A stretch of DNA of 64,000 nt from Pseudomonadota bacterium (GCA_020161775.1 JAIUOW010000003.1:229977-293976); one strand, 5' to 3'; positions 41,139 to 50,221 are shown, counted from the first letter of the stretch. Program-made: numbers and translations. Notes: generated by a model not told the origin, from the sequence alone.

Positions 41139-41672
41139 ATGGCACCTGCCACCAACCGTCTGGCCCACCCCAGCGCGCTGGACGACCTGCTGCTGTACCG
41201 CACCAACCGCCTGCTGGGTGTGGCCGGCGGCATGGTCACCCGCCTGTGCGAGGGCCGTTTTGGCATCACCCGGCGCGAATGGCGCGTGCTGGCCCAGCTG
41301 GCCCATGAGGGCGGCCTGCTGTCGTCGCAGCTGGCCGAGCGCGCGCAGCTGGACCGGGCGCGCACCTCCCGCGCCGTGACATCGCTGGTGGCCAAGGGGC
41401 TGGTGCACCGCCAGACCCAGCCGGGCGACCGGCGCCAGGCCATGCTGGCGCTGACCCCGGCCGGCACGGCGCTGCACGGCGCCATGTTCCCGCTGGTGTG
41501 CGACATCAACCGCGAGCTGCTGGCCTTGCTGGACGAAGCGCAGGTGGCCCAGCTGGACCGCATGCTGGACGTGTTGCAGCAGCGCGCCGACGCGCTGGTG
41601 GCGCAGGCCGGCGCCGCCCTGCCGCGCGCCGACCGGCGCCGCGGCGGGCGTTCCGTGCGAAGCATGGGATGA
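41139..41672 (+). CDS. MarR family transcriptional regulator
   Basis: Winged-helix DNA-binding repressor or activator of 177 residues. The MarR fold is clear: an N-terminal dimer helix (LYRTNRLLGVAGG), GITRREWRVLAQLA, the recognition helix region LSSQLAERAQLDRARTSRAVTSLVAKGLV, and the wing RQTQPGDRRQAMLALT. The ligand is unknown; placement suggests an aromatic or sulfated compound related to the divergent Bug/sulfatase/SulP genes. Its last four bases overlap the start of the Lhr-type helicase gene (ATGA), so the regulator and the helicase are translated together. Confidence 0.92.
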   Translation: MAPATNRLAHPSALDDLLLYRTNRLLGVAGGMVTRLCEGRFGITRREWRVLAQLAHEGGLLSSQLAERAQLDRARTSRAVTSLVAKGLVHRQTQPGDRRQAMLALTPAGTALHGAMFPLVCDINRELLALLDEAQVAQLDRMLDVLQQRADALVAQAGAALPRADRRRGGRSVRSMG

Positions 41673-44122
41673 CGGAGGCCCCGCTGCCCCCGGTGGCGCA
41701 ATGGCTGGCGCAGCGGGGCTGGCAGCCGTTTGCCTTCCAGCAAGAGGTGTGGGCTGCCGTGGCCCAGGGGCGCAGTGGCCTGCTGCACGCCACCACCGGC
41801 TCGGGCAAGACCTATGCGGTGTGGCTGGGCATGCTGGGGGCCTTGCTGCAGCGCCACCCGCCGGGGCGGGCCGCGCAGCCGCTGCGCGTGCTGTGGCTCA
41901 CGCCGATGCGCGCGCTGGCAGCCGACACCGCGCGCGCGTTGGCCGAGCCGCTGCGCGACCTCGCGCCTGGTTGGACGCTGGGCCAACGCACGGGCGACAC
42001 GCCAAGCGCCGAGCGTGCGCGCCAGGACAGGCGCTTTCCAACGGCCCTGGTCACCACGCCGGAATCATTGAGCCTGATGCTCAGCCGCGAGAACGCACCT
42101 GAAGAACTGCAGGGCGTGCAGTACGTGGTGTGTGATGAATGGCATGAGCTGATCGGAAGCAAACGGGGCGTGCAGGTGCAGCTGGCGCTGGCGCGGCTGC
42201 GGCAGTTCAACCCTGGGCTGGTGGTTTGGGGGCTGAGCGCCACGCTGGGCAACCTGGGCGAGGCCATGGATGTGCTGTGCGGGCCTGATGCACAACTGGT
42301 GCAGGGTCGCATGGACAAGACGCTCACCATTGACACGTTGATTCCGACCGACCCCGGCAAGTATTCCTGGGCCGGCCATCTGGGCGCGCGCATGCGCGAC
42401 CCGGTGGTGGACGAGATTGAAAAGTCCGGCACCACGCTGGTGTTCACCAACGTGCGCTCGCAGGCCGAAATCTGGTACCAGCTGCTGCTGGAGCGCCGCC
42501 CCGATTGGGCGGGCCAGATCGCGCTGCACCACGGCAGCCTGGACAAGGCCGCGCGTGAATGGGTAGAACAGGGCCTGAAGAACGGCACGCTGCGCGCCGT
42601 GGTGGCCACCTCGTCGCTGGACTTGGGCGTGGACTTCCTGCCGGTTGAGCGGGTGTTGCAGATCGGCTCGGCCAAGGGCGTGGCGCGCCTGTTGCAGCGC
42701 GCGGGCCGCAGCGGCCACGCGCCGGGGCGCGCCAGCCGCGTGACGCTGGTGCCCACCAACACCATGGAGCTGGTGGAAGCGGCGGCCGCACGCCGCGCCG
42801 CGCAGGCCGGGCAGATCGAAAAGCGCACATCGCCCCAAAAGCCGCTGGACGTGCTGGTGCAGCACATGGTGACAGTGGCGCTGGGTGGCGGCTTCACGCC
42901 CGATGCGCTGTATGCCGAGGTGTGCGGCGCCTTTGCCTACCGCGACCTCACGCGCGCGGAGTTCGACTGGGCGCTGGCCTTTTGCGAGCGTGGTGGCGAC
43001 AGCCTCACCGCCTATCCCGACTACCACCGCATCCAGCCGGATGCCCAGGGCATCTACCGGGTGCCCGACCGTGCGGTGGCCCGGCGCCACCGCATGTCCA
43101 TCGGCACCATCGTGAGCGACGCGTCGGTGCAGGTCAAATACCTCAACGGCGCAAAGATCGGCACGATGGAAGAGGGCTTCATCGCCCGGCTGCGCAAGGG
43201 CGACTGCTTCTTTTTTGCGGGGCGGCTGCTGGAGTTCATCCGCGTGCAGGACATGGCTGCCTATGTGAAGCGCGCCACCAGCCCCAAGGGCACGGTGGCC
43301 GTGTGGAACGGCAGCAAGATGGCGCTGTCCACCGAGATGGGCGAGGCCGTGCTGGCGCTGCTGCACCGCGCCGCGCAGGGCGATTTTGCCGAGCCCGAGC
43401 TGCAGGCCGCCCAGCCCATGCTGCAAACGCAGATGCAGCTGTCGCGCCTGCCCACGCCGCACACGCTGCTGGTGGAGCAATACCATTCGCGCGAGGGCTG
43501 GCACCTGTACGTCCACCCGTTTGCCGGGCGCAACGTCCACCTGGGGCTGGCCAGCCTGCTGGCCTGGCGGCTGTCGCTGGACCAGCCCAACACCTTCAGC
43601 CTGTCGTTCAACGACCATGGCTTTGAGCTGCTGGCGGCGCAGCCTTTCGACGTGACGCCGGTGCGCGACGGCAGCGTGTTCTCTACCCGGAACCTCCTGC
43701 ATGACGTGCTGGCTTCGCTCAATTCGACCGAACTCGCGCAGCGGCGCTTTCGCGAAATCGCGCGCGTGGCCGGGCTGGTGTTCAGCGGCTACCCCGGCGC
43801 GCCCAAAAGCCTGCGCCAGGTGCAGGCCTCCAGCAGCCTGTTCTTTGAGGTGTTCCGCAAATACGACCCTGTCAACCTGCTGCTGACCCAGGCCCAGCAG
43901 GAAGTGCTGAGCCAGGAGCTGGAGCTGTCGCGCCTGTCAGCGGCGCTGCAGCGGCTGGCGGGCATGGCGGTGGACTTCGTCACCCTGCGCCACCCCAGCC
44001 CCCTGAGCCTGCCGCTGATGGTGGAGCGCTTTCGCGAAAAGCTCAGCACCGAGCAGCTCAGCGCGCGGCTGGACCGCATCCTGCGCGACATGGAGCAGGC
44101 CACCGGACGTGACCAAACGTAA
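41669..44122 (+). CDS. Ligase-associated DEXH-box helicase (Lhr-like)
   Basis: Superfamily 2 helicase of 817 residues of the Lhr type found with repair ligases. The Walker A motif GSGKT lies near residue 45; the DEXH box is DEWH at residues 156-159; motif III is SATLG; the second RecA domain has ATSSLDLGVDFLPVERVLQIGS and motif VI QRAGRSGHAPG. A long C-terminal Lhr-specific region with winged-helix and beta-sheet parts follows. The start overlaps the MarR stop. Its usual partners, the MBL exonuclease and ATP-dependent ligase, are at 22.5-25.2 kb, so the set is split here. No PdeM-type phosphoesterase follows. Confidence 0.92.
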   Translation: MTEAPLPPVAQWLAQRGWQPFAFQQEVWAAVAQGRSGLLHATTGSGKTYAVWLGMLGALLQRHPPGRAAQPLRVLWLTPMRALAADTARALAEPLRDLAPGWTLGQRTGDTPSAERARQDRRFPTALVTTPESLSLMLSRENAPEELQGVQYVVCDEWHELIGSKRGVQVQLALARLRQFNPGLVVWGLSATLGNLGEAMDVLCGPDAQLVQGRMDKTLTIDTLIPTDPGKYSWAGHLGARMRDPVVDEIEKSGTTLVFTNVRSQAEIWYQLLLERRPDWAGQIALHHGSLDKAAREWVEQGLKNGTLRAVVATSSLDLGVDFLPVERVLQIGSAKGVARLLQRAGRSGHAPGRASRVTLVPTNTMELVEAAAARRAAQAGQIEKRTSPQKPLDVLVQHMVTVALGGGFTPDALYAEVCGAFAYRDLTRAEFDWALAFCERGGDSLTAYPDYHRIQPDAQGIYRVPDRAVARRHRMSIGTIVSDASVQVKYLNGAKIGTMEEGFIARLRKGDCFFFAGRLLEFIRVQDMAAYVKRATSPKGTVAVWNGSKMALSTEMGEAVLALLHRAAQGDFAEPELQAAQPMLQTQMQLSRLPTPHTLLVEQYHSREGWHLYVHPFAGRNVHLGLASLLAWRLSLDQPNTFSLSFNDHGFELLAAQPFDVTPVRDGSVFSTRNLLHDVLASLNSTELAQRRFREIARVAGLVFSGYPGAPKSLRQVQASSSLFFEVFRKYDPVNLLLTQAQQEVLSQELELSRLSAALQRLAGMAVDFVTLRHPSPLSLPLMVERFREKLSTEQLSARLDRILRDMEQATGRDQT

Positions 44123-44245
44123 ATTCCCCACGTCCTACAGCAGCATCGGCTTTCGCTGACGTCCGCGCGCACCACCGCCGCCTACAGTGACCTGCATGGC
44201 AGCGCAGGTGCGCCGCCGTGACGTACCAGACGAAAGGAATGCCCC

Positions 44246-44401
44246 ATGTGCATCCGTACCGAAGGGCGCCCCGCGCCCAAGCCCCGGGAATACCAGGCGC
44301 AGTCCCTGCGCGTGCAACGTGCCCCCGAGCGGGAGGCCACCGTGCCCACCCGCCAGCACCCGCCGCCGGTGCAGCGGCGCCTGGAACACCCGTCGGCCTG
44401 A
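44246..44401 (+). CDS. Possible small basic protein (51 aa)
   Basis: A 51-codon ORF beginning MCIRTEGRPAPKPREYQ and ending QRRLEHPSA, with GAAAGGAATG a few bases upstream of the ATG. It is proline- and arginine-rich with no known domain. It sits in the 328-base gap before the BON lipoprotein gene. The ribosome site and natural composition make it plausible; no homology is recognised, so it may be spurious. Confidence 0.35.
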   Translation: MCIRTEGRPAPKPREYQAQSLRVQRAPEREATVPTRQHPPPVQRRLEHPSA

Positions 44402-44450
44402 ACCCGACAACTCATTCAATGAACCATTTCATTCAACACAAGGAGAAGCC

Positions 44451-44891
44451 ATGAAACCCATCCAGAAATCCCTGATTGCAACGTCCGCCCTGGCGGCCCT
44501 GCTGGCGCTGGGCGCCTGCGGCCAGAAGCAGGACGACACCACCGTGGGCCAGAAGGTGGACTCCGCCGTCACCAGGACCGAGCAGGCCGCCGCTGAAGCG
44601 AAGACCGACGCGACCAACGCCGCGCAGGATGCCAAGGCCGCGATCACCAACACCGGCGAAAAAATCGCCGACAAGCTGGACGACGCCACCATCACCGCCG
44701 AGGTGAATGCCGGCCTGGCCAAGGATGCGACGTTGAGCGCGCTGAAGATCAATGTGGATACGCGCGATGGCCGCGTGACGCTGCGCGGCCCGGCGCCGTC
44801 GGCCGACGCGCGCGACCGTGCCACCCAGATTGCCAAGGCGGTCAAGGGTGTGAGCGCGGTGGACAACCAACTGACCGTGGGCGCGGGCTGA
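44451..44891 (+). CDS. BON-domain lipoprotein (OsmY-like)
   Basis: Exported stress-type protein of 146 residues. The signal sequence ends in a lipobox (LALGACGQ), so it should be a lipoprotein of the outer or inner membrane. An Ala/Lys/Thr-rich helical linker (about 28-75) precedes one BON domain (about 78-145) with DDATITAEVNAGLAKD, LKINVDTRDGRVTLRG and the closing VKGVSAVDNQLTV. BON domains bind phospholipid surfaces. The ATG has an AAGGAG site. It is followed by a terminator and lies in a cluster of envelope genes. Confidence 0.9.
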   Translation: MKPIQKSLIATSALAALLALGACGQKQDDTTVGQKVDSAVTRTEQAAAEAKTDATNAAQDAKAAITNTGEKIADKLDDATITAEVNAGLAKDATLSALKINVDTRDGRVTLRGPAPSADARDRATQIAKAVKGVSAVDNQLTVGAG

Positions 44892-44913
44892 TCGCCATCA
44901 CCCCCGCAACAAC

Positions 44914-44934
44914 AAGGCCCTTCGGGGCCTTTTT
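44914..44934. terminator. Bidirectional intrinsic terminator
   Basis: AAGGCCC (44914-44920), loop TTCG, GGGCCTT (44925-44931) with T's continuing to 44934. It lies between the convergent ends of the BON lipoprotein gene and the metallopeptidase gene and probably serves the plus-strand gene; the minus strand shows only a short T-run. Confidence 0.85.
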
Positions 44935-46019
44935 CATGCCGGTACGGTGATCTGCTGGATCACGTCATGCACAAACCGCAGCTTGCGCAACGCGCCGGGC
45001 GTCAGCGCAAATGGGTAAGCATCGTTTTGCCCCAGGCTGCGGTTCAGGCTGTTGAGCAGCAGCGTGACCGGTACCCATTGCGAGACCAACTGGTCAAAGT
45101 CCGCCTCGCCCGCGAAGGGGTTGCAGACTTCCTCGGCTCCGTCGGGCGGGTCACCCGGCACCACCACGCGGGTGTTGTAGGCCGATGCCGTTTCGAGCAG
45201 GTCCACCATGTGCAGGTAGTGGGCCCAGGTTTCGGCCCAGTCCTCCCAGGGGTGGGCCGTGGCATAGGCGCTCACGTAGTCCTGCTGCCACGCAGATGCT
45301 GATGGGCCGTTGGCATAGTGCTGGCTCAGCGCCTGGCTGTAGTCCAGCGAGTCGTCGCCAAAAATCGCGCGGAAGGCGTCATGCCGTGCCGGCTGCGCGG
45401 CGATCAGGCTGTCCCAGTAATAGTGGCCCGATTCATGGCGCAGGTGGCCCAGCAAGGTGCGGTACGGCTCGTGCAGCGCCATGCGCCGGCGGGTGCGTTC
45501 GTCGTCGTCGGCCTCCGCCACGTTCAGGGTGATGACGCCGTTGCGGTGGCCAGTGAGCACCGGCGCCATACCGGGCTGGTCGGCCAGGAATTCATACACG
45601 GGCCCGGCCGTGGGCTGGTCTGCTGGCGGGTCCACCGGGGCCAGGCGCAGGCGCGCCAGCGTGTAATAAAGCCGCCGCTTGGCTGCCTCGATGCGGTACC
45701 AGCGCTCCTGGTTGGCGGGCACCGACAGATCGGGCAGGATCCGGGTCTGCCGGCATGACACGCACAGGGGGTTGGGGTCGTGCGCGGGCACGGCAAAGTT
45801 GCAGGCCTGGTGCGTGCCGTGGTTGTGGCACATCCGGTAGTGCCGCCCGCCGTGGCGCGGCGACTTGCGCCGCCACAGGCCGGGTTCGCCGGGCAGGGCC
45901 TCCACCGCGGCCAGGAACAGCCGGTCAGGCAGAAACGCCAGTGCACTGGCGCAATGCAGGCACTGGACGTTTTCAAAGAAGACCGGATGGCCGCAGTGAT
46001 CGCAGCGAAAGATCCTCAC
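44934..46019 (-). CDS. Putative zinc-binding metallopeptidase with N-terminal zinc ribbon
   Basis: A 361-residue cytoplasmic protein. An N-terminal zinc ribbon is seen as C6-x2-C9 and C20-x2-C23 (FRCDHCGHPVFFENVQCLHC), and another pair near 86-89 (LCVSCR). The peptidase core has HESGH at residues 195-199 (LRHESGHYYWDSL), a standard HExxH zinc site, and WAETWAHYLHM later, which may give the third ligand. The family is annotated as putative zinc-binding metallopeptidase, with no known substrate. In this cluster it may process envelope or stress proteins; that is inference. Confidence 0.85.
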   Translation of the reverse strand: MRIFRCDHCGHPVFFENVQCLHCASALAFLPDRLFLAAVEALPGEPGLWRRKSPRHGGRHYRMCHNHGTHQACNFAVPAHDPNPLCVSCRQTRILPDLSVPANQERWYRIEAAKRRLYYTLARLRLAPVDPPADQPTAGPVYEFLADQPGMAPVLTGHRNGVITLNVAEADDDERTRRRMALHEPYRTLLGHLRHESGHYYWDSLIAAQPARHDAFRAIFGDDSLDYSQALSQHYANGPSASAWQQDYVSAYATAHPWEDWAETWAHYLHMVDLLETASAYNTRVVVPGDPPDGAEEVCNPFAGEADFDQLVSQWVPVTLLLNSLNRSLGQNDAYPFALTPGALRKLRFVHDVIQQITVPA

Positions 46020-46028
46020 GCGCTGGCG

Positions 46029-46367
46029 TCAGGGGCGCACGACCATGTTGTTGATCACTTCGCGCACACCGCTGGTGTTGCGGGCGATGTAGCCCGCCTG
46101 GTTCTTCTCGGCGCTGGACTTGGCAAAGCCCGACAGCGACACGGTGCCGTTGAGCGAATCCACGTTGACGGCCGCGGCGTCCACGGTCTTGTCGGCCACG
46201 AGCTTGGCCTTGACCGAGGTGGCAATGGCCTTGTCGTCCACATAGGCGCCCACGGTGCTCTGTCCACGCATGACCGAGCAGCCGGCGCTGACGACGGTGA
46301 TGCCGGCCAGCGTGGCCAGGGCAATGGCGCGTGCATAGCGGGAGGCAGTAGAGGGAGAGGTTTTCAT
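46029..46367 (-). CDS. BON-domain lipoprotein, second copy
   Basis: Exported protein of 112 residues with a lipobox (TVVSAGCS) and a single BON domain (about 40-110): DDKAIATSVKAKLVAD, AVNVDSLNGTVSLSGF and GVREVINNMVV. It lacks the long linker of the other BON protein at 44.5 kb. The ATG at 46367 has a consensus AAGGAG site; an upstream ATG at 46451 is much less likely. It lies 9 bases before the metallopeptidase gene's start, on the same strand. Confidence 0.9.
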   Translation of the reverse strand: MKTSPSTASRYARAIALATLAGITVVSAGCSVMRGQSTVGAYVDDKAIATSVKAKLVADKTVDAAAVNVDSLNGTVSLSGFAKSSAEKNQAGYIARNTSGVREVINNMVVRP

Positions 46368-46447
46368 GGTTGTGCTCCTTGGGGTGGTTGAAAGTTCGTC
46401 CAGCGCCGGCTGGCCGGTGCGCTGTATGTGGGAGGGATTGGCTTGGT

Positions 46448-46906
46448 TCATGAGGCTTCGTCCCTTCGTTCCTGTTCAGGCAGGGCCTGGGCCAGCAGCG
46501 ACACCATCAGGCGCGACATGTCCTGGGATTTCAGGGTGGCCGCCAGCACGGCGCCCACTGAAATCAGCCGCCATGGCTTGAGCCACACGGCAGCCGCGCC
46601 TGCGGCGGCGGCAAGGCCCACCAGGTGCAGCGGCTTGTCGCTTGCGTAGCGCCGCAGCACTGGCTCGGCCACGAGCGCCGCGGAGTAAGCGGGGTGGCTG
46701 TGCCACCAGGCGCGCAGCGTGTGGCGTGCAATGCGCCACCACGCGCGGCCCGAGGGTGGCGGCGCAGCTGGGTCATCACGCGTGCCCGCTGGCGCGGTGT
46801 CATCGCCACCGCGCCGGCCACGGCCCTGGCCCTGGCCGTGCAAATGCAGGCTGATCGCCTGCCGGCTGGCCCGCAGCCGCTGTGCGGGTGTGAGGGCGTT
46901 GTTCAC
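46448..46906 (-). CDS. Hypothetical protein with hydrophobic centre (152 aa)
   Basis: A 152-residue protein of no recognised family. The N-terminus is basic and Gly/Arg-rich (HLHGQGQGRGRRGG), the middle has two or three short hydrophobic segments (PLHLVGLAAAAGAAAVW, LISVGAVLAATL), and the end is acidic. It overlaps the start of its upstream neighbour by 4 bases (ATGA), as typical for the small YqjK-like partner that follows YqjE in the yqjCDEK series, but the sequence is too divergent to be sure. Confidence 0.7.
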   Translation of the reverse strand: MNNALTPAQRLRASRQAISLHLHGQGQGRGRRGGDDTAPAGTRDDPAAPPPSGRAWWRIARHTLRAWWHSHPAYSAALVAEPVLRRYASDKPLHLVGLAAAAGAAAVWLKPWRLISVGAVLAATLKSQDMSRLMVSLLAQALPEQERRDEAS

Positions 46907-47277
46907 GGACGGCCCCCGGCATGGCGCAATGCCATCGCATCGGCATCGATCTGCGCCTTCAGTTCATGGAAATGCGACGCGGCCAGCGGCTTGCGCGCCT
47001 GGGCCCAGGCGCACAGCGCCAGCACCAATGCCGCGCCCGGCACGGCCAGCAGCGCCCAGTGAAGTTGCTGCAAGGTGGCCGCCAGCATGGCCGCCACACC
47101 GGCCAGGATCAGGAACGCGCCCAGCGCCAGCACGGCCACGCCCCAGGCCACGCCGCGGTGCAGCACCTCGCTGCCGTAGCCTGCCGCTTCCTCGCGCACC
47201 AGCGCCGCGTAGCCCGCGGCATGGTCAACGACCAGCTCGGGCCGGTTGATGAGTACATTGAACAGCGGATGGGGCAT
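46903..47277 (-). CDS. YqjE/phage-holin-like membrane protein
   Basis: A 124-residue inner-membrane protein with two hydrophobic helices (about 44-70, VAVLALGAFLILAGVAAML, and 75-92, LLAVPGAALVLALCAWA) between an N-terminal amphipathic region and a short helical tail (FHELKAQIDADAMALRH). This is the YqjE / holin superfamily III layout. It lies between a DUF883 gene and a small unknown gene, the order seen in the stress-linked yqjD-yqjE-yqjK series of enterobacteria. Confidence 0.78.
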   Translation of the reverse strand: MPHPLFNVLINRPELVVDHAAGYAALVREEAAGYGSEVLHRGVAWGVAVLALGAFLILAGVAAMLAATLQQLHWALLAVPGAALVLALCAWAQARKPLAASHFHELKAQIDADAMALRHAGGRP

Positions 47278-47311
47278 GGCGGCGGGTGCGTTGGATTGCG
47301 TGGACGAAGAA

Positions 47312-47722
47312 TCAGTAGCGGGTGTGGCTGCGGCGTGCCGCCATCACCAGCGCGGCCAGGGCAGCGCCCGCGGCGGCGGCGATCAGCACGGACTTCACCG
47401 GTTGCTCGGCCACGTACTTGCCGGTGGCTTCTGCGTAATGGTTGATCTGCTTTTGCACCTTGGCCGAGGCGTCGGACGCAGCGTGGATGCCACGGGTCGC
47501 CACATCCTGGGCGCGAGCGGCCAGGCGGTCGATCGCAGGCTCCACGTTGCCGCGCAGGTCGCGCACCTTGTCGTGTGCGCGGTCGAGTTGGTGGTTGGCA
47601 AAGTTGCGGGTGTTTTCCACGGCCTCCTCGGCGGACTGCAGCACGTCGGCGGACAGCTCGCGCGCGGCGTTGGCGCCGTCACGCAGGGCGGCAGGGGCGG
47701 CGGTGGTGGGGTTGGTAGGCAT
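47312..47722 (-). CDS. DUF883 family protein (YqjD/ElaB-like)
   Basis: A 136-residue protein with a long amphipathic helical body (Ala/Arg/Glu/Asp-rich, about 15-105) and a C-terminal membrane helix (SVLIAAAAGAALAALVMA) followed by the basic tail RRSHTRY. YqjD and ElaB are tail-anchored ribosome-binding or stress proteins with this same plan. The ATG at 47722 has AAGGAG 7 bases upstream. Confidence 0.88.
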   Translation of the reverse strand: MPTNPTTAAPAALRDGANAARELSADVLQSAEEAVENTRNFANHQLDRAHDKVRDLRGNVEPAIDRLAARAQDVATRGIHAASDASAKVQKQINHYAEATGKYVAEQPVKSVLIAAAAGAALAALVMAARRSHTRY

Positions 47723-47766
47723 TGCGGGTACTCCTTGGGGTGAATGCGTGAAAGCGGTGAGCGGCG

Positions 47767-47931
47767 TCATCCCTTTCGGACCAGGCTCACGACGAAACTG
47801 ACGATGGCCATGATGGCGAAGATGAAGAAGAGGATCTTGGCGATCTCGACGGCGCCGGCGGCAATGCCGCCAAAGCCGAAGACGGCTGCAATCAATGCAA
47901 TCACCAGGAACACGACGGCGTAGTGCAACAT
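47767..47931 (-). CDS. DUF1328 family small membrane protein (YtjA-like)
   Basis: A 54-residue protein, [21 protein letters not shown] first, then [19 protein letters not shown] and a short basic tail (LVRKG). This is the DUF1328/YtjA pattern of two membrane helices. The ATG at 47931 has AAGGAG 8 bases upstream. Such proteins are often induced by envelope or osmotic stress. It is in line with the DUF883 gene, 44 bases upstream of its start. Confidence 0.93.
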   Translation of the reverse strand: MLHYAVVFLVIALIAAVFGFGGIAAGAVEIAKILFFIFAIMAIVSFVVSLVRKG

Positions 47932-48118
47932 GTGGATCTCCTTGGGGCCTGGGCCCTCCAGTTGGTAGCGCCGGGGTCCCCCTGCGCCTGATCCACAGGT
48001 TACGGAAAGCAACGCGGCCTGCTCATCAGCAGGGCGCCTGTGCGTTTGTGGGTGAACGGCAGGGCGCCGTGTAGGAGCAGGCCGACGCAGCGCGTGCCGG
48101 GGCCCTTGCGGCTGGCCT

Positions 48119-49486
48119 TCAGTGCGCCGGCGAGGAAGACGGCAGCACCGCGAAGATGCGCGCGCCCTGGCCCGGCGCCGACTGCACCGTCAGGCGGCCG
48201 CCCGCGGCCTCCACGCGGTGGCGCATGCCCGCCAGGCCGTGGGTGGACGGGCGCATCGTCGCGGTGTCAAAGCCCTGGCCGTCGTCCTTGATCTCCACCT
48301 CGATGTGGTTCTCGTAGCGGCGCAGGCTGATGTCCACCATCTTTGCCTGGGCGTACTTGCCGATGTTGGTGAGCGACTCCTGCACCAGCCGGTACACGGT
48401 GAGCTGCGTCGCCTCGTCCAGTGCCACATCGTCCAGCGCGGTCTCCACCTCCATGGCCGAGCGTTCCGAGAACTCGCGCGCCAGGATCTCCAGCGACGCG
48501 ACCAGCCCGAGGTTGGCCAGTGAGGATGGCCGCAGGTCCTCGATGATGCGGCGTTTCAGGGCAATGCCGCTGTTCAGCGTCTCGGTCAGGTGCTGCAGGC
48601 GCTGCGTGACGTCATCGGAGCTGCTGCCCAGCTTGGACTTCAGCCGTGCCACGTCCAGCTTGGCGGCCGTCAACAGTGCACCCAGCTCATCGTGCAGTTC
48701 GCGCGCCAGGTGGCCGCGCTCCTGTTCGCGCACCTGCTGCAAGTGCGTGGCCAGCTCGGCCAGCGTGGCCGTGCGCTCGCGCACCTGGCGCTCCAGCAGG
48801 TCGCGTTCCTGCTGCAGCAGCACCTGCTGGCGGTCGGCGGCCTCCTTGAGCGCGTTGGTCTGGCGCAGGTACAGGTAGAAGGCCAGCAGGCCGGCCATGG
48901 CCACTGCGGCAATGCCGATGCGAGACAGCTGGAGCGAGCGCTTGACCTGCAGCTGGGCCAGCTCCATCTTGCTGGCGGTGGAGGCGATCAGCTTGGTGGC
49001 CTGGTCACGGATGGCGTCCATGTGCTCCTTGCCCACGTCGGTCATCAGCACGAACTTCCAGGCGTCTTCGTTGCCCTGCTTGCGCATGCGCACGCTCAGG
49101 TCCATTTCGGCCAGCTTGCGTTGCGTGTTGCGCCCCAGCTGGGCAAATGTCTTCATTTCCTCGGGGTCGTTGATGTACAGGTTGCGCAGGATGTCGATGG
49201 TCTGGCCGATATCGGAGACCGCCAGGTCATAGGGCTCCAGGTAGCGCGGGTCGCCAGTGAGCAGGTAGCCGCGCTGGCCGGTCTCGGCGTCCAGCATGTG
49301 CTGCAGCAGCTTGTTGAGCTGGCTGCGCGTCTGCGAAGCCACGGCGATGTCGTCCAGCGCCTCGCTGGAGCGGTCATAGCCGGTTTCGTTGATCACGACC
49401 AGGGTGCACGCCGCCAGCAGCGCCAGCGGCAGGCTGATGGCCATCTTGGGGATCGAAAAATTCTTCAGCCATGAAAACAACCGCAT
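48119..49486 (-). CDS. Sensor histidine kinase, CHASE3 + NarL-type kinase core
   Basis: Membrane sensor kinase of 455 residues. Helix 1 (about 14-32) and helix 2 (about 188-206) bracket a periplasmic CHASE3 domain with [20 protein letters not shown] coiled linker follows ([21 protein letters not shown]), then a HisKA_3 domain with the phosphorylated His in [18 protein letters not shown], and an HATPase domain with [15 protein letters not shown] and IKDDGQGFD. It is divergent from the response regulator gene at 49564, its probable partner. ATG 49486 has GGGAGGT upstream; ATG 49546 is a weaker start. Confidence 0.93.
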   Translation of the reverse strand: MRLFSWLKNFSIPKMAISLPLALLAACTLVVINETGYDRSSEALDDIAVASQTRSQLNKLLQHMLDAETGQRGYLLTGDPRYLEPYDLAVSDIGQTIDILRNLYINDPEEMKTFAQLGRNTQRKLAEMDLSVRMRKQGNEDAWKFVLMTDVGKEHMDAIRDQATKLIASTASKMELAQLQVKRSLQLSRIGIAAVAMAGLLAFYLYLRQTNALKEAADRQQVLLQQERDLLERQVRERTATLAELATHLQQVREQERGHLARELHDELGALLTAAKLDVARLKSKLGSSSDDVTQRLQHLTETLNSGIALKRRIIEDLRPSSLANLGLVASLEILAREFSERSAMEVETALDDVALDEATQLTVYRLVQESLTNIGKYAQAKMVDISLRRYENHIEVEIKDDGQGFDTATMRPSTHGLAGMRHRVEAAGGRLTVQSAPGQGARIFAVLPSSSPAH

Positions 49487-49563
49487 GGAACCTCCCCGCT
49501 GCGACAGCGCTGTGAATAGAATCTGCGGTACCTGCCGACCCGGCACCTCAGAAAGAAGCAGTC

Positions 49564-50196
49564 ATGATCAAAGTCGGAATTGTGGATGACCACGCCATCG
49601 TGCGTACCGGACTCAAGCAGTTTTTCTCCGAGCAGGTGGACCTGCGCGTGGTCGGCGAAGCCGCCAGCGGCCGCGAGGCCATAGACCTGGTGCGCACCAC
49701 CGAACTGGACGTGCTGGTCATGGACCTGTCCATGCCTGGGCAAAGCGGCATTGACGCGCTGGCCATGATCCGTGCCAAGGCGCCCGACGTCGGCATCCTG
49801 ATCCTCAGCGGCTACCCCGAGGAGCATTACGCCATGAACCTCATCCGCCAGGGCGCCAGCGGCTACCTGAACAAGGAATGCGATCCCATGGAGATCGTCA
49901 ACGCCATCCGCACCATCTCGCTGGGCCGGCGCTACATTTCGCCCACGGTGGCCGAGCTGCTGGCCCAGCAGCTCAACCGCAAGGAAGGCGGCGCGCCGCA
50001 CGAGCAGTTGTCCGAGCGTGAGTTCCAGGTGTTCCTGAAGCTGGCCAAGGGCGAAACCGCCGGCGACATCGCGAAGTCGCTGTCGCTGAGCGTCAAGACG
50101 GTGAGCACCTACCGCACGCGGCTGATGGAAAAGATGAGCCTGGCTTCCAACAGTGACCTCACGTACTACGCGCTGAAGAACAAACTGATTGACTGA
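49564..50196 (+). CDS. NarL/FixJ-type response regulator
   Basis: Response regulator of 210 residues: receiver domain (about 1-120) with the phospho-acceptor D54 (VLVMDLSMPG), acidic pair D8-D9 and K in YLNKECDP, then a LuxR-type HTH (about 145-205) with LSEREFQVFLKLAKGETAGDIAKSL and VSTYRTRLMEKM. It is transcribed away from the kinase gene with a 77-base shared promoter region, so the pair should form one two-component system. Its regulon probably includes the surrounding envelope genes; that is inferred. Confidence 0.95.
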   Translation: MIKVGIVDDHAIVRTGLKQFFSEQVDLRVVGEAASGREAIDLVRTTELDVLVMDLSMPGQSGIDALAMIRAKAPDVGILILSGYPEEHYAMNLIRQGASGYLNKECDPMEIVNAIRTISLGRRYISPTVAELLAQQLNRKEGGAPHEQLSEREFQVFLKLAKGETAGDIAKSLSLSVKTVSTYRTRLMEKMSLASNSDLTYYALKNKLID

Positions 50197-50221
50197 CCTG
50201 CCGCCAGGCCGGTGCGCGCAG

